Positions 26,833 through 35,963 of a DNA stretch of 64,000 nt are shown one piece after another. The stretch's first letter is position 1. Each line of letters begins with the position of its first letter. The notes below the pieces were generated by a model. It had not been told where the DNA came from and made no database searches. It saw only the letters and a list, made by a program, of their open reading frames with translations. Source of the DNA: an uncultured Ferrovibrio sp. Its GTDB lineage: Bacteria; Pseudomonadota; Alphaproteobacteria; Ferrovibrionales; Ferrovibrionaceae. The position numbers and the translations under genes were made by a program. The stretch spans positions 1 through 64,000 of the forward strand of contig NZ_CALGPC010000015.1 in assembly GCF_937960835.1 (NCBI RefSeq), written 5' to 3'.

Positions 26833-27302
26833 TGAGAAAGATGTATGACTTCTCTCCTCTTTTCCGATCCAGCATCGGTTTCGACCGGATTTTCAACCTG
26901 CTCGAATACGCTACCGAAAGCCAGACGATGGAGAGCTGGCCTCCCTATGACATCGTCAAGAGCGGCGATGACAAATACCGGATCACCATGGCAGTGGCGG
27001 GCTGTTCGCAGGAAGATCTGAAAGTCACGCATCAGCAGAATCTGCTGACCGTCAGCGGCCGCAGACCGGAAGATAACAGCGGGGAATATCTGTATCGCGG
27101 CATCGGATCCGGTGAATTCGAGCGGCGGTTCGAGTTGGCCGACTACGTCAAGGTGACGGGCGCGCGGCTCGATAACGGACTGCTGACCATCGATCTGGTG
27201 CGGGAGCTGCCTGAGGAGATGAAGCCGCGGCGGATCGCGATCAACGCGACGCCGACAGCGCCGGCGTTGCGGCAGATCGAAGACCGCAAGCAGGCTGCCT
27301 AG
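26832..27302 (+). CDS. Small heat shock protein, Hsp20/alpha-crystallin family
   Basis: A holdase chaperone of 156 residues that keeps unfolded proteins soluble during heat stress. It opens MRKMYDFSPLFRSSIGFDRIF, the usual start of proteobacterial class A small heat shock proteins. The alpha-crystallin domain spans about residues 35-125, with YRITMAVAGCSQEDLKV near its start and ARLDNGLLTIDLVRELPEE near its end. The C-terminal IxI-type tail reads RRIAINA. GGAGG lies 8 nt before this ATG and only 2 nt before an ATG at 26826, so the second is preferred. Its leader forms a ROSE thermometer. Confidence 0.94.
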   Translation: MRKMYDFSPLFRSSIGFDRIFNLLEYATESQTMESWPPYDIVKSGDDKYRITMAVAGCSQEDLKVTHQQNLLTVSGRRPEDNSGEYLYRGIGSGEFERRFELADYVKVTGARLDNGLLTIDLVRELPEEMKPRRIAINATPTAPALRQIEDRKQAA

Positions 27303-27415
27303 CCTACCCCCCAAAAAAACAAAAGACCGTCAATGAACTTGCGGTGCCGCTCCGGCGACACCGCCCTCTCTTTTGCATGTAAACGATTGCGAGGTTCAAC
27401 ACTCAGGGAGATGAC

Positions 27416-27862
27416 ATGACTGCCGGAATGCCGCGTCAACGTGAGCTTGCGGAAACTGTTTCGTACTTCGCCGATGATTGGTCGCAGAATGCGCCGCCGG
27501 AATTCCAGCGAGTAGTGAATGACAACCTGCCCCATAGGCCTCGGCATCGCGGACCGAAGGTCGATATCTACCAGCCGGCCCCCAATCCTTTGCAGGGCGG
27601 CCGCGCCAATGCCAGTCGCTGGATACTCGAATTCATGTCCGAAGATCCGTTGCCCATCGATGTCCTGACGGGATGGACGGGATCGCAGGATCCCCGACGC
27701 CAGGTTCAGCTATCTTTTCCGTCCAAAGAGCAGGCGGTCGCATTCGCACGGCGGCAGGGCTGGCGCTTCCGGATTCGCGAACCGCAGCGGCGGCGCGTGC
27801 TGCCGAAACGCTATCGCGACAATTTCACCCGGCCCGTGCCGCTGGATGTGATCGATACTTAA
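27416..27862 (+). CDS. NDUFS4-like ETC complex I subunit domain protein
   Basis: A protein of 148 residues whose residues 47-140 match the NDUFS4 / ETC complex I subunit family: VDIYQPAPNPLQGGRANASRW, WILEF, DVLTGWTGSQDPRRQVQLSF, SKEQAVAFARRQGW and RYRDNF. Alphaproteobacterial NDUFS4 proteins are usually near 100 residues and lack the 45-residue N-terminal extension seen here. It follows the Hsp20 gene, not respiratory genes, so it may be a stress-related paralogue; that is inference. GGGAG precedes the ATG. No signal peptide or membrane segment is seen. Confidence 0.78.
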   Translation: MTAGMPRQRELAETVSYFADDWSQNAPPEFQRVVNDNLPHRPRHRGPKVDIYQPAPNPLQGGRANASRWILEFMSEDPLPIDVLTGWTGSQDPRRQVQLSFPSKEQAVAFARRQGWRFRIREPQRRRVLPKRYRDNFTRPVPLDVIDT

Positions 27863-27917
27863 GACGACGAACCCGCTGCGATGATATGGGTGCGAGACGT
27901 TCCGATGTCTGTAGAGG

Positions 27918-28354
27918 CTACGACATCTGGCCTTTCTCTTGCGGCGTCCAGACCTGCATCTTGCGAAGGGTTGCGCTCCGTCGCTGAACCTCCATTGGGA
28001 AATCCTCCATTTCCTGAACCCGGCGGATTTTGATCACCTCGTTGTCAGCGCGGGACAGCGACGGGCCCATTCGATCGCCTCCTGCCGCGAAGCAACCTGG
28101 ATCATCCAGTAACCGCCCAAAATTTCCTTCGTCTCAGCAAAGGAGCCGTCCGTCACAATCGGCTTCCCCTCTTTGAACGAGACCCGGACGCCCATCGAGG
28201 GCGGATGCAACCCTTCCACAGCCAGCAGGATTCCGGCTTTCTGCATGTCCGCATTGAATTTCATCATTGCCGCCATGCGTCCCATGTCGTCCGGAAGCGT
28301 GCCGGGCGGCGCCATCTCGTAACCTTTGGGGATCATCAGCATCATGAAGCGCAT
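27918..28354 (-). pseudogene. YciI/DGPF-domain protein, broken by a single-base frameshift
   Basis: The first part, MRFMMLMIPKGYEMAPPGTLP to SRQEAIEWARRCPAL, is a clear YCII-related (DGPF) protein. It then stops early at 28034 after LTTR. In a second frame the expected end continues at once: DNEVIKIRRVQEMEDF and so on to a stop at 27918. The two pieces join at about 28049-28055, and the total of 437 nt is one base short of a whole number of codons. This is either a recent one-base deletion or a sequencing error. The restored protein would have about 145 residues. Confidence 0.8.
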
Positions 28355-28820
28355 ATGGATCGTCCTCCCGATTTGACTGCCTGGCGGTCCCGCGGCCAAA
28401 GCCGTCCCGCCCCGGAGGACGAATGGCCCGCCTGTCATCCGACACGGGCTGGTTCAATTTTCTGCGAGGGCTCCATGTTGACTATAATCCTACCCAGCGC
28501 CATTTGTATGAAGCGTCAGGCAGCTTCCTGGGCCGGTTGAACCGCGGCTACGCGTGCTAAACGGGAGTGAACGGGATTTAACAGGACTCAACAGACTCCA
28601 CTGGGCGCCAAAGGACTAACTGCTTGAACTGGCCTCAACTTGGAAGCATCTGGCTGCAACTGGCTCGCAATAAGCCCGCCCTGACAGCAATAGCGGCGGT
28701 TTTCCGCCCCAGGACCGCCACAATGTTCCTGCAAAAACAGCGCTATACATGAGGCCGGCATCGGCGTACCAGTAGCGCCGCCGCGACCAGATTCTGCCAC
28801 GTGGGGAAGCCCCTCTCATC
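28355..28820. other. Intergenic region upstream of PBP1A
   Basis: A 466-bp stretch with no convincing gene. Its left end should hold the promoter of the former YciI gene and its right end that of the PBP1A gene. The middle (28557-28655) contains a series of imperfect 10-nt units. Near 28691-28705 a short inverted repeat, GGCGG/CCGCC around TTTT, can form a small hairpin. Confidence 0.5.
28557..28655. repeat. Imperfect direct repeats with a 10-nt period
   Basis: From 28557 the sequence reads as successive 10-nt units with a shared core close to AAC[G/A/T]GG: AACGGGA, AACGGGA, AACAGGA, AACAGAC and weaker copies, then AACTGGC and AACTTGG. A 10-nt spacing equals about one helical turn, so the copies would face the same side of the DNA. 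No known element is recognised. Confidence 0.4.
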
Positions 28821-31286
28821 ATGCGATTGCTGCGTCACCTTTTTTTGCTGCTGTTCCTGATTGTCCTTGCCGGCGTCGGAGCGGCGGGAGCCGTTCTGGC
28901 CGGTCTTTGGTATTTCGGCCGTGACCTGCCCGACTATCAGCAGCTGGCCGATTATCAGCCGCCTGTCACGACCCGTATCCATGCCGGCGATGGCCGGCTG
29001 ATTGCCGAATTCGCCCGTGAGCGCCGCCTGTTCGTGCCGATCGAGGCGATCCCGCCGCTGGTCAAGCAGGCCTTCCTCTCGGCCGAGGACAAGAATTTCT
29101 ACGAGCATTCCGGCATTGATCCGGTAGGCCTTGCGCGCGCCATCATTCAGAATGCGATGAACCTGGCGCAGAACCGTCGCCCGGTGGGCGCTTCGACCAT
29201 CACCCAGCAGGTCGCCAAGAACTTCCTGCTCACCAACGAAGTTTCGATCACTCGCAAGGCGAAGGAAGCGATCCTGTCCTTCCGCATCGAAAAAGCCTTC
29301 TCCAAGGACAAGATTCTCGAACTGTATCTCAACGAGATTTACCTCGGCGCAGGCGCCTATGGCGTCGCCGCAGCAGCGCTGACCTATTTTGACAAGTCAC
29401 TCTATGACCTCACCCTGGCCGAAGCGGCCTATCTGGCTGCCCTGCCGAAAGCACCGAGCAATTACCATCCCGTCCGGCATGCCGAACGCGCCAAGGGCCG
29501 CCGCGACTGGGTGATCGAGCGCATGCTGGAAGACGGCGCCATCACGCAGCAGCAGGCGCAGGAAGCCATCGCCACGCCGCTCATCGCCACCACGCGGCCT
29601 GAATCGGAAGTCGCGCGCGCCGACTGGTTTGCTGAGGAAGTGCGCCGAGAACTGGCCCAGCGCTTCGGCGAAAAAGGATTGTATGAAGGTGGCCTCAGCG
29701 TCCGCACCACCATGGACCCGAAGCTGCAAAGCATCGGCGAGCGTGTACTGCGCGAAGGCCTGGAAGCCTATGACCGCCGCGCTGGCGGATGGCGCGGTCC
29801 GTTTGCCAATTTCGCTGAGGGCAAAACCCTCGCGCCCGACTGGCGCGAGAAGCTGAAAGCGCTGCCACCCTTCGCGGGCGTGTTGCCGCCCTGGCGCATC
29901 GCGGTGGTGCTGGGCCTTACCAATGAAGCAGCCCAGATCGGCTTTGCCGATGGCACGCAGAGTCATATCCCGCACTCCGGCCTGCGCTGGGCACGCAAGA
30001 AATTCGGCCCCGATCATTTCGGCCCGGTGCCGCGCGTCCCGGCAGATGTCCTCAATATCGGTGATGTGATTGCCGTCGCGCCGATGGGCGACAAGCCGCA
30101 GGACGGCTACGCGCTCCGGCAGATTCCGGAAGTCGGGGGCGGCCTCGTGGCGCTGGACCCCCATACCGGGCGCGTGCTGGCCCTTGTCGGCGGTTTCGAT
30201 TTCCGGCTATCGCAGTTCAATCGCGCGACGCAAGCCAACCGCCAGCCCGGTTCGGCCTTCAAGCCCTTCGTCTATGCTGCGGCGCTGGATAGCGGCTTCA
30301 CGCCATCAAGCCTCGTGCTCGACGCGCCCTTCGTCCTGGACCAGGGGCCAGGATTGCCGCTGTGGAAACCCGCCAACTACACCGCTCAGTTCTACGGGCC
30401 GTCGACCTTGCGTGTCGGTGTCGAGAAATCCCGCAACCTGATGACCATTCGGCTGGCGCAAGCCATCGGTATGGAGAAGGTCGTCGATTACGCGAAACGC
30501 TTCGGCGTCGTCGACAATATGCCGCCGGTGCTCTCCATGTCGCTCGGCGCCGGCGAAACGACGCTGCTGCGCCTTACCACGGCCTATGCGGAATTCGTCA
30601 ATGGCGGACGCAAGATCATCCCGAGCCTGATCGACCGGGTGCAGGATCGCAAAGGCCATACCATCTTCCGGCACGACAACCGCCCCTGCCCCGGTTGCGT
30701 GGCACCCGCCTGGATGGGCCAGCCCGAACCGAGCCTGCCGGACACGCGGCCGGAGATCATCGATCCTGTCACCGCCTATCAGATGGTCTCGATCCTTGAA
30801 GGCGTGGTTCAGCGCGGCACCGGCATCCGGATCCGCGAGCTTGGGCGGCCGCTGGCCGGCAAGACCGGCACCACCAACGACAGCATGGACACCTGGTTCA
30901 TCGGCTTCAGCCCGGACCTCGTGGTTGGCGTCTTCATCGGCTACGACGTGCCAAAAGACATGGGCAAGCGCGAAACCGGCTCCTCGGTCGCCGTGCCAGT
31001 TTTCAAGGCTTTCATGGCCGAGGCTCTGAAGGGCAAGCCGGTCATCCAGTTCCGCGTGCCGCCCGGCGTGCGGCTGGTGCGCGTGCAGGCCGAGACGGGT
31101 GAACTGGCGCGTCCGGGCGACCGCAACGTCATCCTGGAGGCTTTCCGGCCGGGCACCGAGCCGCAACCTGGAGAACGCAGCAGCGTGCTGGACGGCTCCA
31201 TGGCCGAACCTGAAATCGACAGCATCAGCGGCGTCGGGGGCAGCGTTGGCTCCACCCCGATTTCCGGAACCGGCGGCCTGTATTAA
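28821..31286 (+). CDS. mrcA: Penicillin-binding protein 1A (bifunctional class A PBP)
   Basis: A membrane-anchored peptidoglycan synthase of 821 residues that polymerises glycan strands and cross-links them. One membrane helix (about residues 5-32) precedes the GT51 glycosyltransferase domain with catalytic Glu89 in SAEDKNFYEH and the GASTITQQVAKN motif. An OB-like insert follows, then the transpeptidase with Ser478-x-x-Lys481 in QPGSAFKP, Ser537-Arg-Asn and Lys681-Thr-Gly in GKTGTTND. All catalytic residues are present. In many alphaproteobacteria this gene directly follows the amidase gene; here four stress-type genes separate them. Confidence 0.96.
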   Translation: MRLLRHLFLLLFLIVLAGVGAAGAVLAGLWYFGRDLPDYQQLADYQPPVTTRIHAGDGRLIAEFARERRLFVPIEAIPPLVKQAFLSAEDKNFYEHSGIDPVGLARAIIQNAMNLAQNRRPVGASTITQQVAKNFLLTNEVSITRKAKEAILSFRIEKAFSKDKILELYLNEIYLGAGAYGVAAAALTYFDKSLYDLTLAEAAYLAALPKAPSNYHPVRHAERAKGRRDWVIERMLEDGAITQQQAQEAIATPLIATTRPESEVARADWFAEEVRRELAQRFGEKGLYEGGLSVRTTMDPKLQSIGERVLREGLEAYDRRAGGWRGPFANFAEGKTLAPDWREKLKALPPFAGVLPPWRIAVVLGLTNEAAQIGFADGTQSHIPHSGLRWARKKFGPDHFGPVPRVPADVLNIGDVIAVAPMGDKPQDGYALRQIPEVGGGLVALDPHTGRVLALVGGFDFRLSQFNRATQANRQPGSAFKPFVYAAALDSGFTPSSLVLDAPFVLDQGPGLPLWKPANYTAQFYGPSTLRVGVEKSRNLMTIRLAQAIGMEKVVDYAKRFGVVDNMPPVLSMSLGAGETTLLRLTTAYAEFVNGGRKIIPSLIDRVQDRKGHTIFRHDNRPCPGCVAPAWMGQPEPSLPDTRPEIIDPVTAYQMVSILEGVVQRGTGIRIRELGRPLAGKTGTTNDSMDTWFIGFSPDLVVGVFIGYDVPKDMGKRETGSSVAVPVFKAFMAEALKGKPVIQFRVPPGVRLVRVQAETGELARPGDRNVILEAFRPGTEPQPGERSSVLDGSMAEPEIDSISGVGGSVGSTPISGTGGLY

Positions 31287-31390
31287 GTCTTTGGTCGCGG
31301 CCGGGTTTCCCGGCCGCTTGACACCCCGCGGCGGCCTCTTTATACGCTGCGGCTCTGTATCGGTTCCGGTGTTCGGACGATCCGATAGGC

Positions 31391-31465
31391 GGGCGGTTAG
31401 CTCAGCGGTAGAGCACACCCTTCACATGGGTGGGGCCACAGGTTCAAATCCTGTACCGCCCACCA
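31391..31465 (+). tRNA. tRNA-Val (anticodon CAC)
   Basis: A 75-nt cloverleaf. The acceptor stem pairs GGGCGGT with ACCGCCC, the D arm reads TAGCTCAGCGGTAGAGCA, the anticodon loop TTCACAT carries CAC, and the T arm holds GGTTCAAATCC. The 3' CCA is encoded. The CAC anticodon reads the valine codon GUG. Confidence 0.97.
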
Positions 31466-31507
31466 TTTTCCAGACTGCTGCAATGTAGCTGCCAAGCGCC
31501 AAGTCGA

Positions 31508-32437
31508 TCAGACCTTGGCGCGCGGATCGTGCTTGGCCAAACGGGCCAGCAGATAATCAACTTCCTGCCGCGCCTTGGCCGAGAGCGTTGCGCCGGGCTT
31601 GCGCTGCGCATCGGACGCGAGGATACCGCGCCGCATCAGAATGTATTTGCGCACCGCCAGGCCGACGCCCTGCTGGTGCTCGTAGCGCAACAGCGGCAGA
31701 TGGGCATCGAACAGATCATGCGCCTGATCCCGCTGGCCGGTCTTCTGCATCCGCACCAAATCGACCAGCATCTCGGGAAAGGCATAGCCCGTCATCGCGC
31801 CATCGGCGCCGCGCTCCATCTCAAAATCGAGGAACAGACCGCCATTGCCGGTCAGGATCGAGATCGGCCGCATCGAGCCCTCCGCCTGATAGCCGCGCAA
31901 AGTGGAGATCTTCTCCAAGCCCGGCCAATCCTCATGCTTGAGCATGACGCAGGATGCATTGTCCTGAACGATCTGGCGGATCACCTTCGGTGTGATCTGA
32001 ACCGTCAGGGCCAAGGGATAATCCTGCAAGACGAACGGAATATCGGGGCCAATTGCCTCCACGGCCTGACGGAAATATCCGATGATCTGCTCATCGGTGC
32101 GCAGCGACGGCGCCGGCGCGATCATCACGCCCGCCGCGCCGCGATCCATAACCGAGTGCGCGAGAGAACGCATGGCGGCAAAACCTGGTGCGGAGACGCC
32201 GACCACCACCGGCAACCGCCCCATTCCCTTGATGAACTGTGCCGCGACGGCAAGAGATTCGTCGGGCTCCAGCTTCGGCGCCTCGCCCATGATCCCCAAG
32301 ACCGTAGCACCCGTGGCACCCGCACCCAGATAGGTATCGATCAGCTTGCCTATGGACGCCTCGTCCACCCGCCCATCGGGATGAAACGGCGTTGGCGCAA
32401 TGGGAAACACTCCGGCGGCAGTTTCATCAAGACGCAT
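31508..32437 (-). CDS. Dihydrodipicolinate synthase/N-acetylneuraminate lyase family protein
   Basis: A class I aldolase-type TIM-barrel protein of 309 residues. The Schiff-base lysine is in CVMLKHED, and the TGATVLGIMGEAP segment is in the place of the usual GTTGE motif. Other parts, such as VVVGVSAPGF and DYPLALTVQIT, fit the family. The true dapA enzyme is unlikely, because the gene sits in a catabolic operon and the substrate motif differs. A keto-acid aldolase or hydratase role is possible. GGGAGG lies upstream of the ATG at 32437. It follows the acyl-CoA ligase gene by 90 nt. Confidence 0.82.
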   Translation of the reverse strand: MRLDETAAGVFPIAPTPFHPDGRVDEASIGKLIDTYLGAGATGATVLGIMGEAPKLEPDESLAVAAQFIKGMGRLPVVVGVSAPGFAAMRSLAHSVMDRGAAGVMIAPAPSLRTDEQIIGYFRQAVEAIGPDIPFVLQDYPLALTVQITPKVIRQIVQDNASCVMLKHEDWPGLEKISTLRGYQAEGSMRPISILTGNGGLFLDFEMERGADGAMTGYAFPEMLVDLVRMQKTGQRDQAHDLFDAHLPLLRYEHQQGVGLAVRKYILMRRGILASDAQRKPGATLSAKARQEVDYLLARLAKHDPRAKV

Positions 32438-32527
32438 GTATTCTTCCCTCCCGTCCAACTGCCGCACGGATATCACTCCGTTACCGGCGCCAGTTTGATT
32501 CAGATCAGAATACGCCTTGCAGGTGCG

Positions 32528-34129
32528 TCAGACGGCAGTCAGACGATCGCGCAAGACCCGTTTCAACAGCTTGCCATTGGCGTTGCGGGGCAATGGCTCG
32601 TCCAGAAAGGTGAAAGTTTCCGGAATCTTGTAATCGGCCAAGCGAGACGCGCAGAAAGCTTTCAGCGTCTCCGCGTCCAGCGACGGATCGCGGCGGGCGA
32701 CGAAAGCATGCACCCGTTCGCCCAGGACGGGACAAGGTTTGCCGATGATGGCGCTTTCCAGTACGCCCTCATGATGGCTTAAGACATTCTCCACCTCGAC
32801 GGAGAAGACCTTATAGCCGCCACGGTTGATCATATCCTTGACCCGATCGAAGACGCGAACGAAGCCATCCTTGTCGATCGAACCGATATCGCCCGAATGC
32901 CAGAATCCGGCGGTGAAGGATTGCGCGGTCGCCTCGGGGTTGTTCCAATATCCACGCACCACCATCGGACCGCGGATCCATAACTCGCCGCTTTCGCCGC
33001 GCGGCACCTCCCGCCCTTCCGCATCGACAACGATCACTTCGGCGCAAGGCGCCTCGATGCCAACGCTGTCAGAATGACTGGCGGTGAACTCGGCCGGCAT
33101 GATGGTCGTCGGAGAAGTTGTTTCGGTCGCGCCATAGGCATTCATCAGCTTCAAGCCCGGCAATACCTCGGCCAGCCGCGCGATGGTTGCTTCCGGCATC
33201 GGGGCGCCGCCATATCCGCCCACGCGCCAAGCCGAGAGATCGAATGACGAAAAGTCCGGCTGCAGCAGGCAGAGGTTATACATCGCCGGGACCATGATCG
33301 TATGGGTCAGCCGCTCCTGGGCCGCGAGGACGAGAAAATCCCGGACTTTGAACTCCGGCATCATGACGACGCAGCCACCGCCCTGCCAGGCGGCGATAAT
33401 GATGGCGACCAGACCGGTAACGTGGCTTGCCGGCACCGCTAGCAATGAGCGGTCCTGCGGCCCGAGTGCCATGCAATACTGAAAATGCAGCGCTGAATGC
33501 ACGATGTTGAGATGCGACAGCATCGCACCCTTCGGGCGCCCCGTGGTCCCCGAGGTATAGAGAATAACCGCCGTTTCCTCCTCATCGGGCAAAGCGACAG
33601 GCGGTGGCTCTGCGGTCTGGCGCAGTTCCGCAAAAGGCCTTGAGCCGGGACTATCGCCCCCGACCGAGAAGCGGTAGCGCAACTGGGGCAGATCAGTTTT
33701 TTGGGGCAGACGATTGCACAGTTCCGCCTCATGCACCAGTACGGAGGCGCCACAATGATCCAAAATGTAAGCGATCTCGGGCCCCTGAAGACGGGTTCCC
33801 ATCGGAACGGCTATTGCCCCTAAGCGGAAGATCGCCAGCAACACGGTGATGAACTCGACCCGGTTCCCAAGCAGCATGCCAACCCGCATGCCTGCCTTGA
33901 CTCCTAGGGCCGCAAGCCCGGCAGCGATCCTTGCCGCCTCCGTGTCGAGATCGGCGTAACGCAGCCGACTGGCTCCTGCGACCAGCGCTTCCCGCTCTGC
34001 CGCTGCTTTGAGCGTTCGTGCAAAAATTTCATAGACCGTCCGCGGGCGCTGGGCGAAGCATCGGACAACCCGGTCGCCGAAATGCGCCTCGTGCCGGATT
34101 TCGATGCCTGGATCGAGCTGCCACGCCAT
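32528..34129 (-). CDS. AMP-dependent acyl-CoA ligase (class I adenylate-forming enzyme)
   Basis: This 533-residue enzyme activates a carboxylic acid with ATP and joins it to CoA. The phosphate loop is LYTSGTTGRPKGAMLSH. Later motifs are YGATETTSP, the hinge region with HSGDIGSIDKDGF and DRVKDMINRGGYKV, and the C-terminal catalytic lysine in PRNANGKLLKR. The acid substrate is not predictable, but the group includes fatty and aryl acid ligases. It begins 9 nt after the CoA-transferase beta subunit, so all three belong to one operon. Confidence 0.92.
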   Translation of the reverse strand: MAWQLDPGIEIRHEAHFGDRVVRCFAQRPRTVYEIFARTLKAAAEREALVAGASRLRYADLDTEAARIAAGLAALGVKAGMRVGMLLGNRVEFITVLLAIFRLGAIAVPMGTRLQGPEIAYILDHCGASVLVHEAELCNRLPQKTDLPQLRYRFSVGGDSPGSRPFAELRQTAEPPPVALPDEEETAVILYTSGTTGRPKGAMLSHLNIVHSALHFQYCMALGPQDRSLLAVPASHVTGLVAIIIAAWQGGGCVVMMPEFKVRDFLVLAAQERLTHTIMVPAMYNLCLLQPDFSSFDLSAWRVGGYGGAPMPEATIARLAEVLPGLKLMNAYGATETTSPTTIMPAEFTASHSDSVGIEAPCAEVIVVDAEGREVPRGESGELWIRGPMVVRGYWNNPEATAQSFTAGFWHSGDIGSIDKDGFVRVFDRVKDMINRGGYKVFSVEVENVLSHHEGVLESAIIGKPCPVLGERVHAFVARRDPSLDAETLKAFCASRLADYKIPETFTFLDEPLPRNANGKLLKRVLRDRLTAV

Positions 34130-34138
34130 GATCGGCCA

Positions 34139-34912
34139 TCAGTCTGCGGCGCTCAGTGTCTCAGGGACCTGGGCTTCGGGGAATACCTGGGCGACGAAGC
34201 GCGGATAGGTCTCTGCAAGTTCTCTGGCGATTCTCGTGCGCAGAAGCGCCAGCGTGTCGGTATCTGGAGGCAACGTCATCGGCACGGTCTCGGGACAGTC
34301 AAAATCGAAGCCGGTATGATCACGCACCTCTTCGACCGTATGGCCGGGATGCACACTTTCCAGCCGGAACCGGAGCCGCGAGCGATCGAACGAGAACCAG
34401 CAGAGATTGGTGAGCAGACCGATGGGGCCGCCCGGCCGGTAGGTACCATCATTCCTGGGCCCCGCCGCCGAGATGAAATCGACCTTCGGCACCATTACGC
34501 GCCGCGTATGCTCCTCGCGGAACAGAATGACCCGCGGCACCAAATAATAGAGGTAAGCCGATCCGAAAGATCCTGGCCAGCGCACGTCGGTCTGCGGATA
34601 GGTTCCGCCAGCGCCGACCAGATTTATGTTTGCCGCGCCATCGATCTGGCCTCCGCCAAGGAAAAATGCGTCCAGGCGACCTTGCGCTGCAAGGTCAAAC
34701 AATTCCACTCCGCCATCGCAGAGGAAATCATTTCGCACGCTGCCCAGAACATTGACGCGCAATCTGCCGCCCGATTGCGCTCGCGCCAGAAGAGCGCCTG
34801 CACCAGGAATGGGAGATGAGGCACCGGTGGCCACAATTCTGCAGCCGGTTAGCAGCCGGGCGATAACAGAGATCAGCAATTCCTGGCGGCTGAACGGTAC
34901 GCTGTCCTGCAT
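34139..34912 (-). CDS. CoA-transferase beta subunit (IpdB/GctB-like)
   Basis: A protein of 257 residues from the family I CoA-transferase beta subunits. The motif CRIVATGASSPIPGAGALLARA is the beginning of the CoA-transferase fold, and NVLGSVRNDFL and LDAFFLGGGQIDGAANINLVG follow. Classical transferases carry a catalytic glutamate after this strand, and it is not seen here; the pattern GSxRND is closer to the IpdB group, whose complex acts as a hydrolase on ring-opened steroid or terpenoid CoA esters. It starts 4 nt after the alpha subunit stop, so both should form one heteromer. Confidence 0.85.
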   Translation of the reverse strand: MQDSVPFSRQELLISVIARLLTGCRIVATGASSPIPGAGALLARAQSGGRLRVNVLGSVRNDFLCDGGVELFDLAAQGRLDAFFLGGGQIDGAANINLVGAGGTYPQTDVRWPGSFGSAYLYYLVPRVILFREEHTRRVMVPKVDFISAAGPRNDGTYRPGGPIGLLTNLCWFSFDRSRLRFRLESVHPGHTVEEVRDHTGFDFDCPETVPMTLPPDTDTLALLRTRIARELAETYPRFVAQVFPEAQVPETLSAAD

Positions 34913-34916
34913 TCCA

Positions 34917-35762
34917 CTACTCCGCAGCCCGCTGTTCATGAACGAATAGATCGAGATACCGGGCGAAACCTTCCTCTGTACGCGCCATGTCGCTGTACTG
35001 GCGAATATGGGGTTCGTCATAACCGTAGATATCCCACAGCCGCAGCGGCCAAGCCCCGCGTGGTGCAACCGCGATTCCGCCGATATAGGCGGCCGTCAAC
35101 GTACCCGCTGCGCTTTCCTCGGAAGCCAGTAGATCTATGTCGCGAATCTCCTCCACCGTAACCAACGACATGGCCGAGGCATGCGCCATCGCCACCAACT
35201 CACGGCGCCGCCCGATGAATACATTGCCGTTCCGGTCGGCATAGGGCGAATGGAAGATGGCTATGTCCGGCCGAATGGCGGGCAGGAGCACAATCGGGTC
35301 TTTCCCGGCCGAAAAAGGATTATCGATGACCTTCCAATCGGGCCGGTTCTTCAAAAGATCGGCGCCCAGAATCCCGCGCAATGGCATAAAAGGAATGCCT
35401 TTCCCACCAGCCTGGATTGCTGCGTGTACCGCTGGACAGGTTGCATCCTTCATCTGGAAGGCACCGCGGCGCAGCCCCGAGACGAAACGATGAGCGGTGC
35501 CATATTCCCCAAGGGTGATTGCCGATGTTTCGACCACCGCTACACAACCGGCACCGATCAATAACTCTGCCTGCAGGCCCGAAACCGGCACCCCCACCAG
35601 GTGCAGGTTGCGAACGCCACGTCGGATCATCGCCCGCGTCAGCTCCATGGCGACGCCGGAATAATCCGGCGGTACCGCAATCTGGGCACCGTCAGGGATC
35701 TGCGCTGCCAATTGATCGACAGACGAAACAAAGTTCGCAGCCTGTCCAAGGCTTGCGGTCAT
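34917..35762 (-). CDS. CoA-transferase alpha subunit (IpdA/GctA-like)
   Basis: The partner alpha subunit, 281 residues. The strand LHLVGVPVSGLQAELLIGAGCVAVVETSAITLGEYG holds the region where IpdA-type subunits keep an acidic catalytic residue. The phrases PFMPLRGILGADLL and FHSPYADRNGNVFIG are typical for the family. The start is the ATG at 35762, downstream of GGAGGAG. It heads a four-gene operon with the beta subunit, the acyl-CoA ligase and the DapA-family gene. The chemistry fits removal of a CoA-linked chain in ring or branched-acid breakdown; this is inferred. Confidence 0.85.
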   Translation of the reverse strand: MTASLGQAANFVSSVDQLAAQIPDGAQIAVPPDYSGVAMELTRAMIRRGVRNLHLVGVPVSGLQAELLIGAGCVAVVETSAITLGEYGTAHRFVSGLRRGAFQMKDATCPAVHAAIQAGGKGIPFMPLRGILGADLLKNRPDWKVIDNPFSAGKDPIVLLPAIRPDIAIFHSPYADRNGNVFIGRRRELVAMAHASAMSLVTVEEIRDIDLLASEESAAGTLTAAYIGGIAVAPRGAWPLRLWDIYGYDEPHIRQYSDMARTEEGFARYLDLFVHEQRAAE

Positions 35763-35963
35763 ACCGACATCTCCTCCCAAAAAACTTCTGGTGTTTATTG
35801 TGGTGCGGAAAAGTCTGGCGGACAACTGGTTTTATAATTGTACTTTTATAATTGCGCCGTTCAGAATTTGACGGCTCAATTCTGCCGGCGACCAACACAA
35901 AAACCACCGGTCACATCTCTATCTAAGGGCATAGGACCAGATACGACCGGGAGGCGCTCCAAC

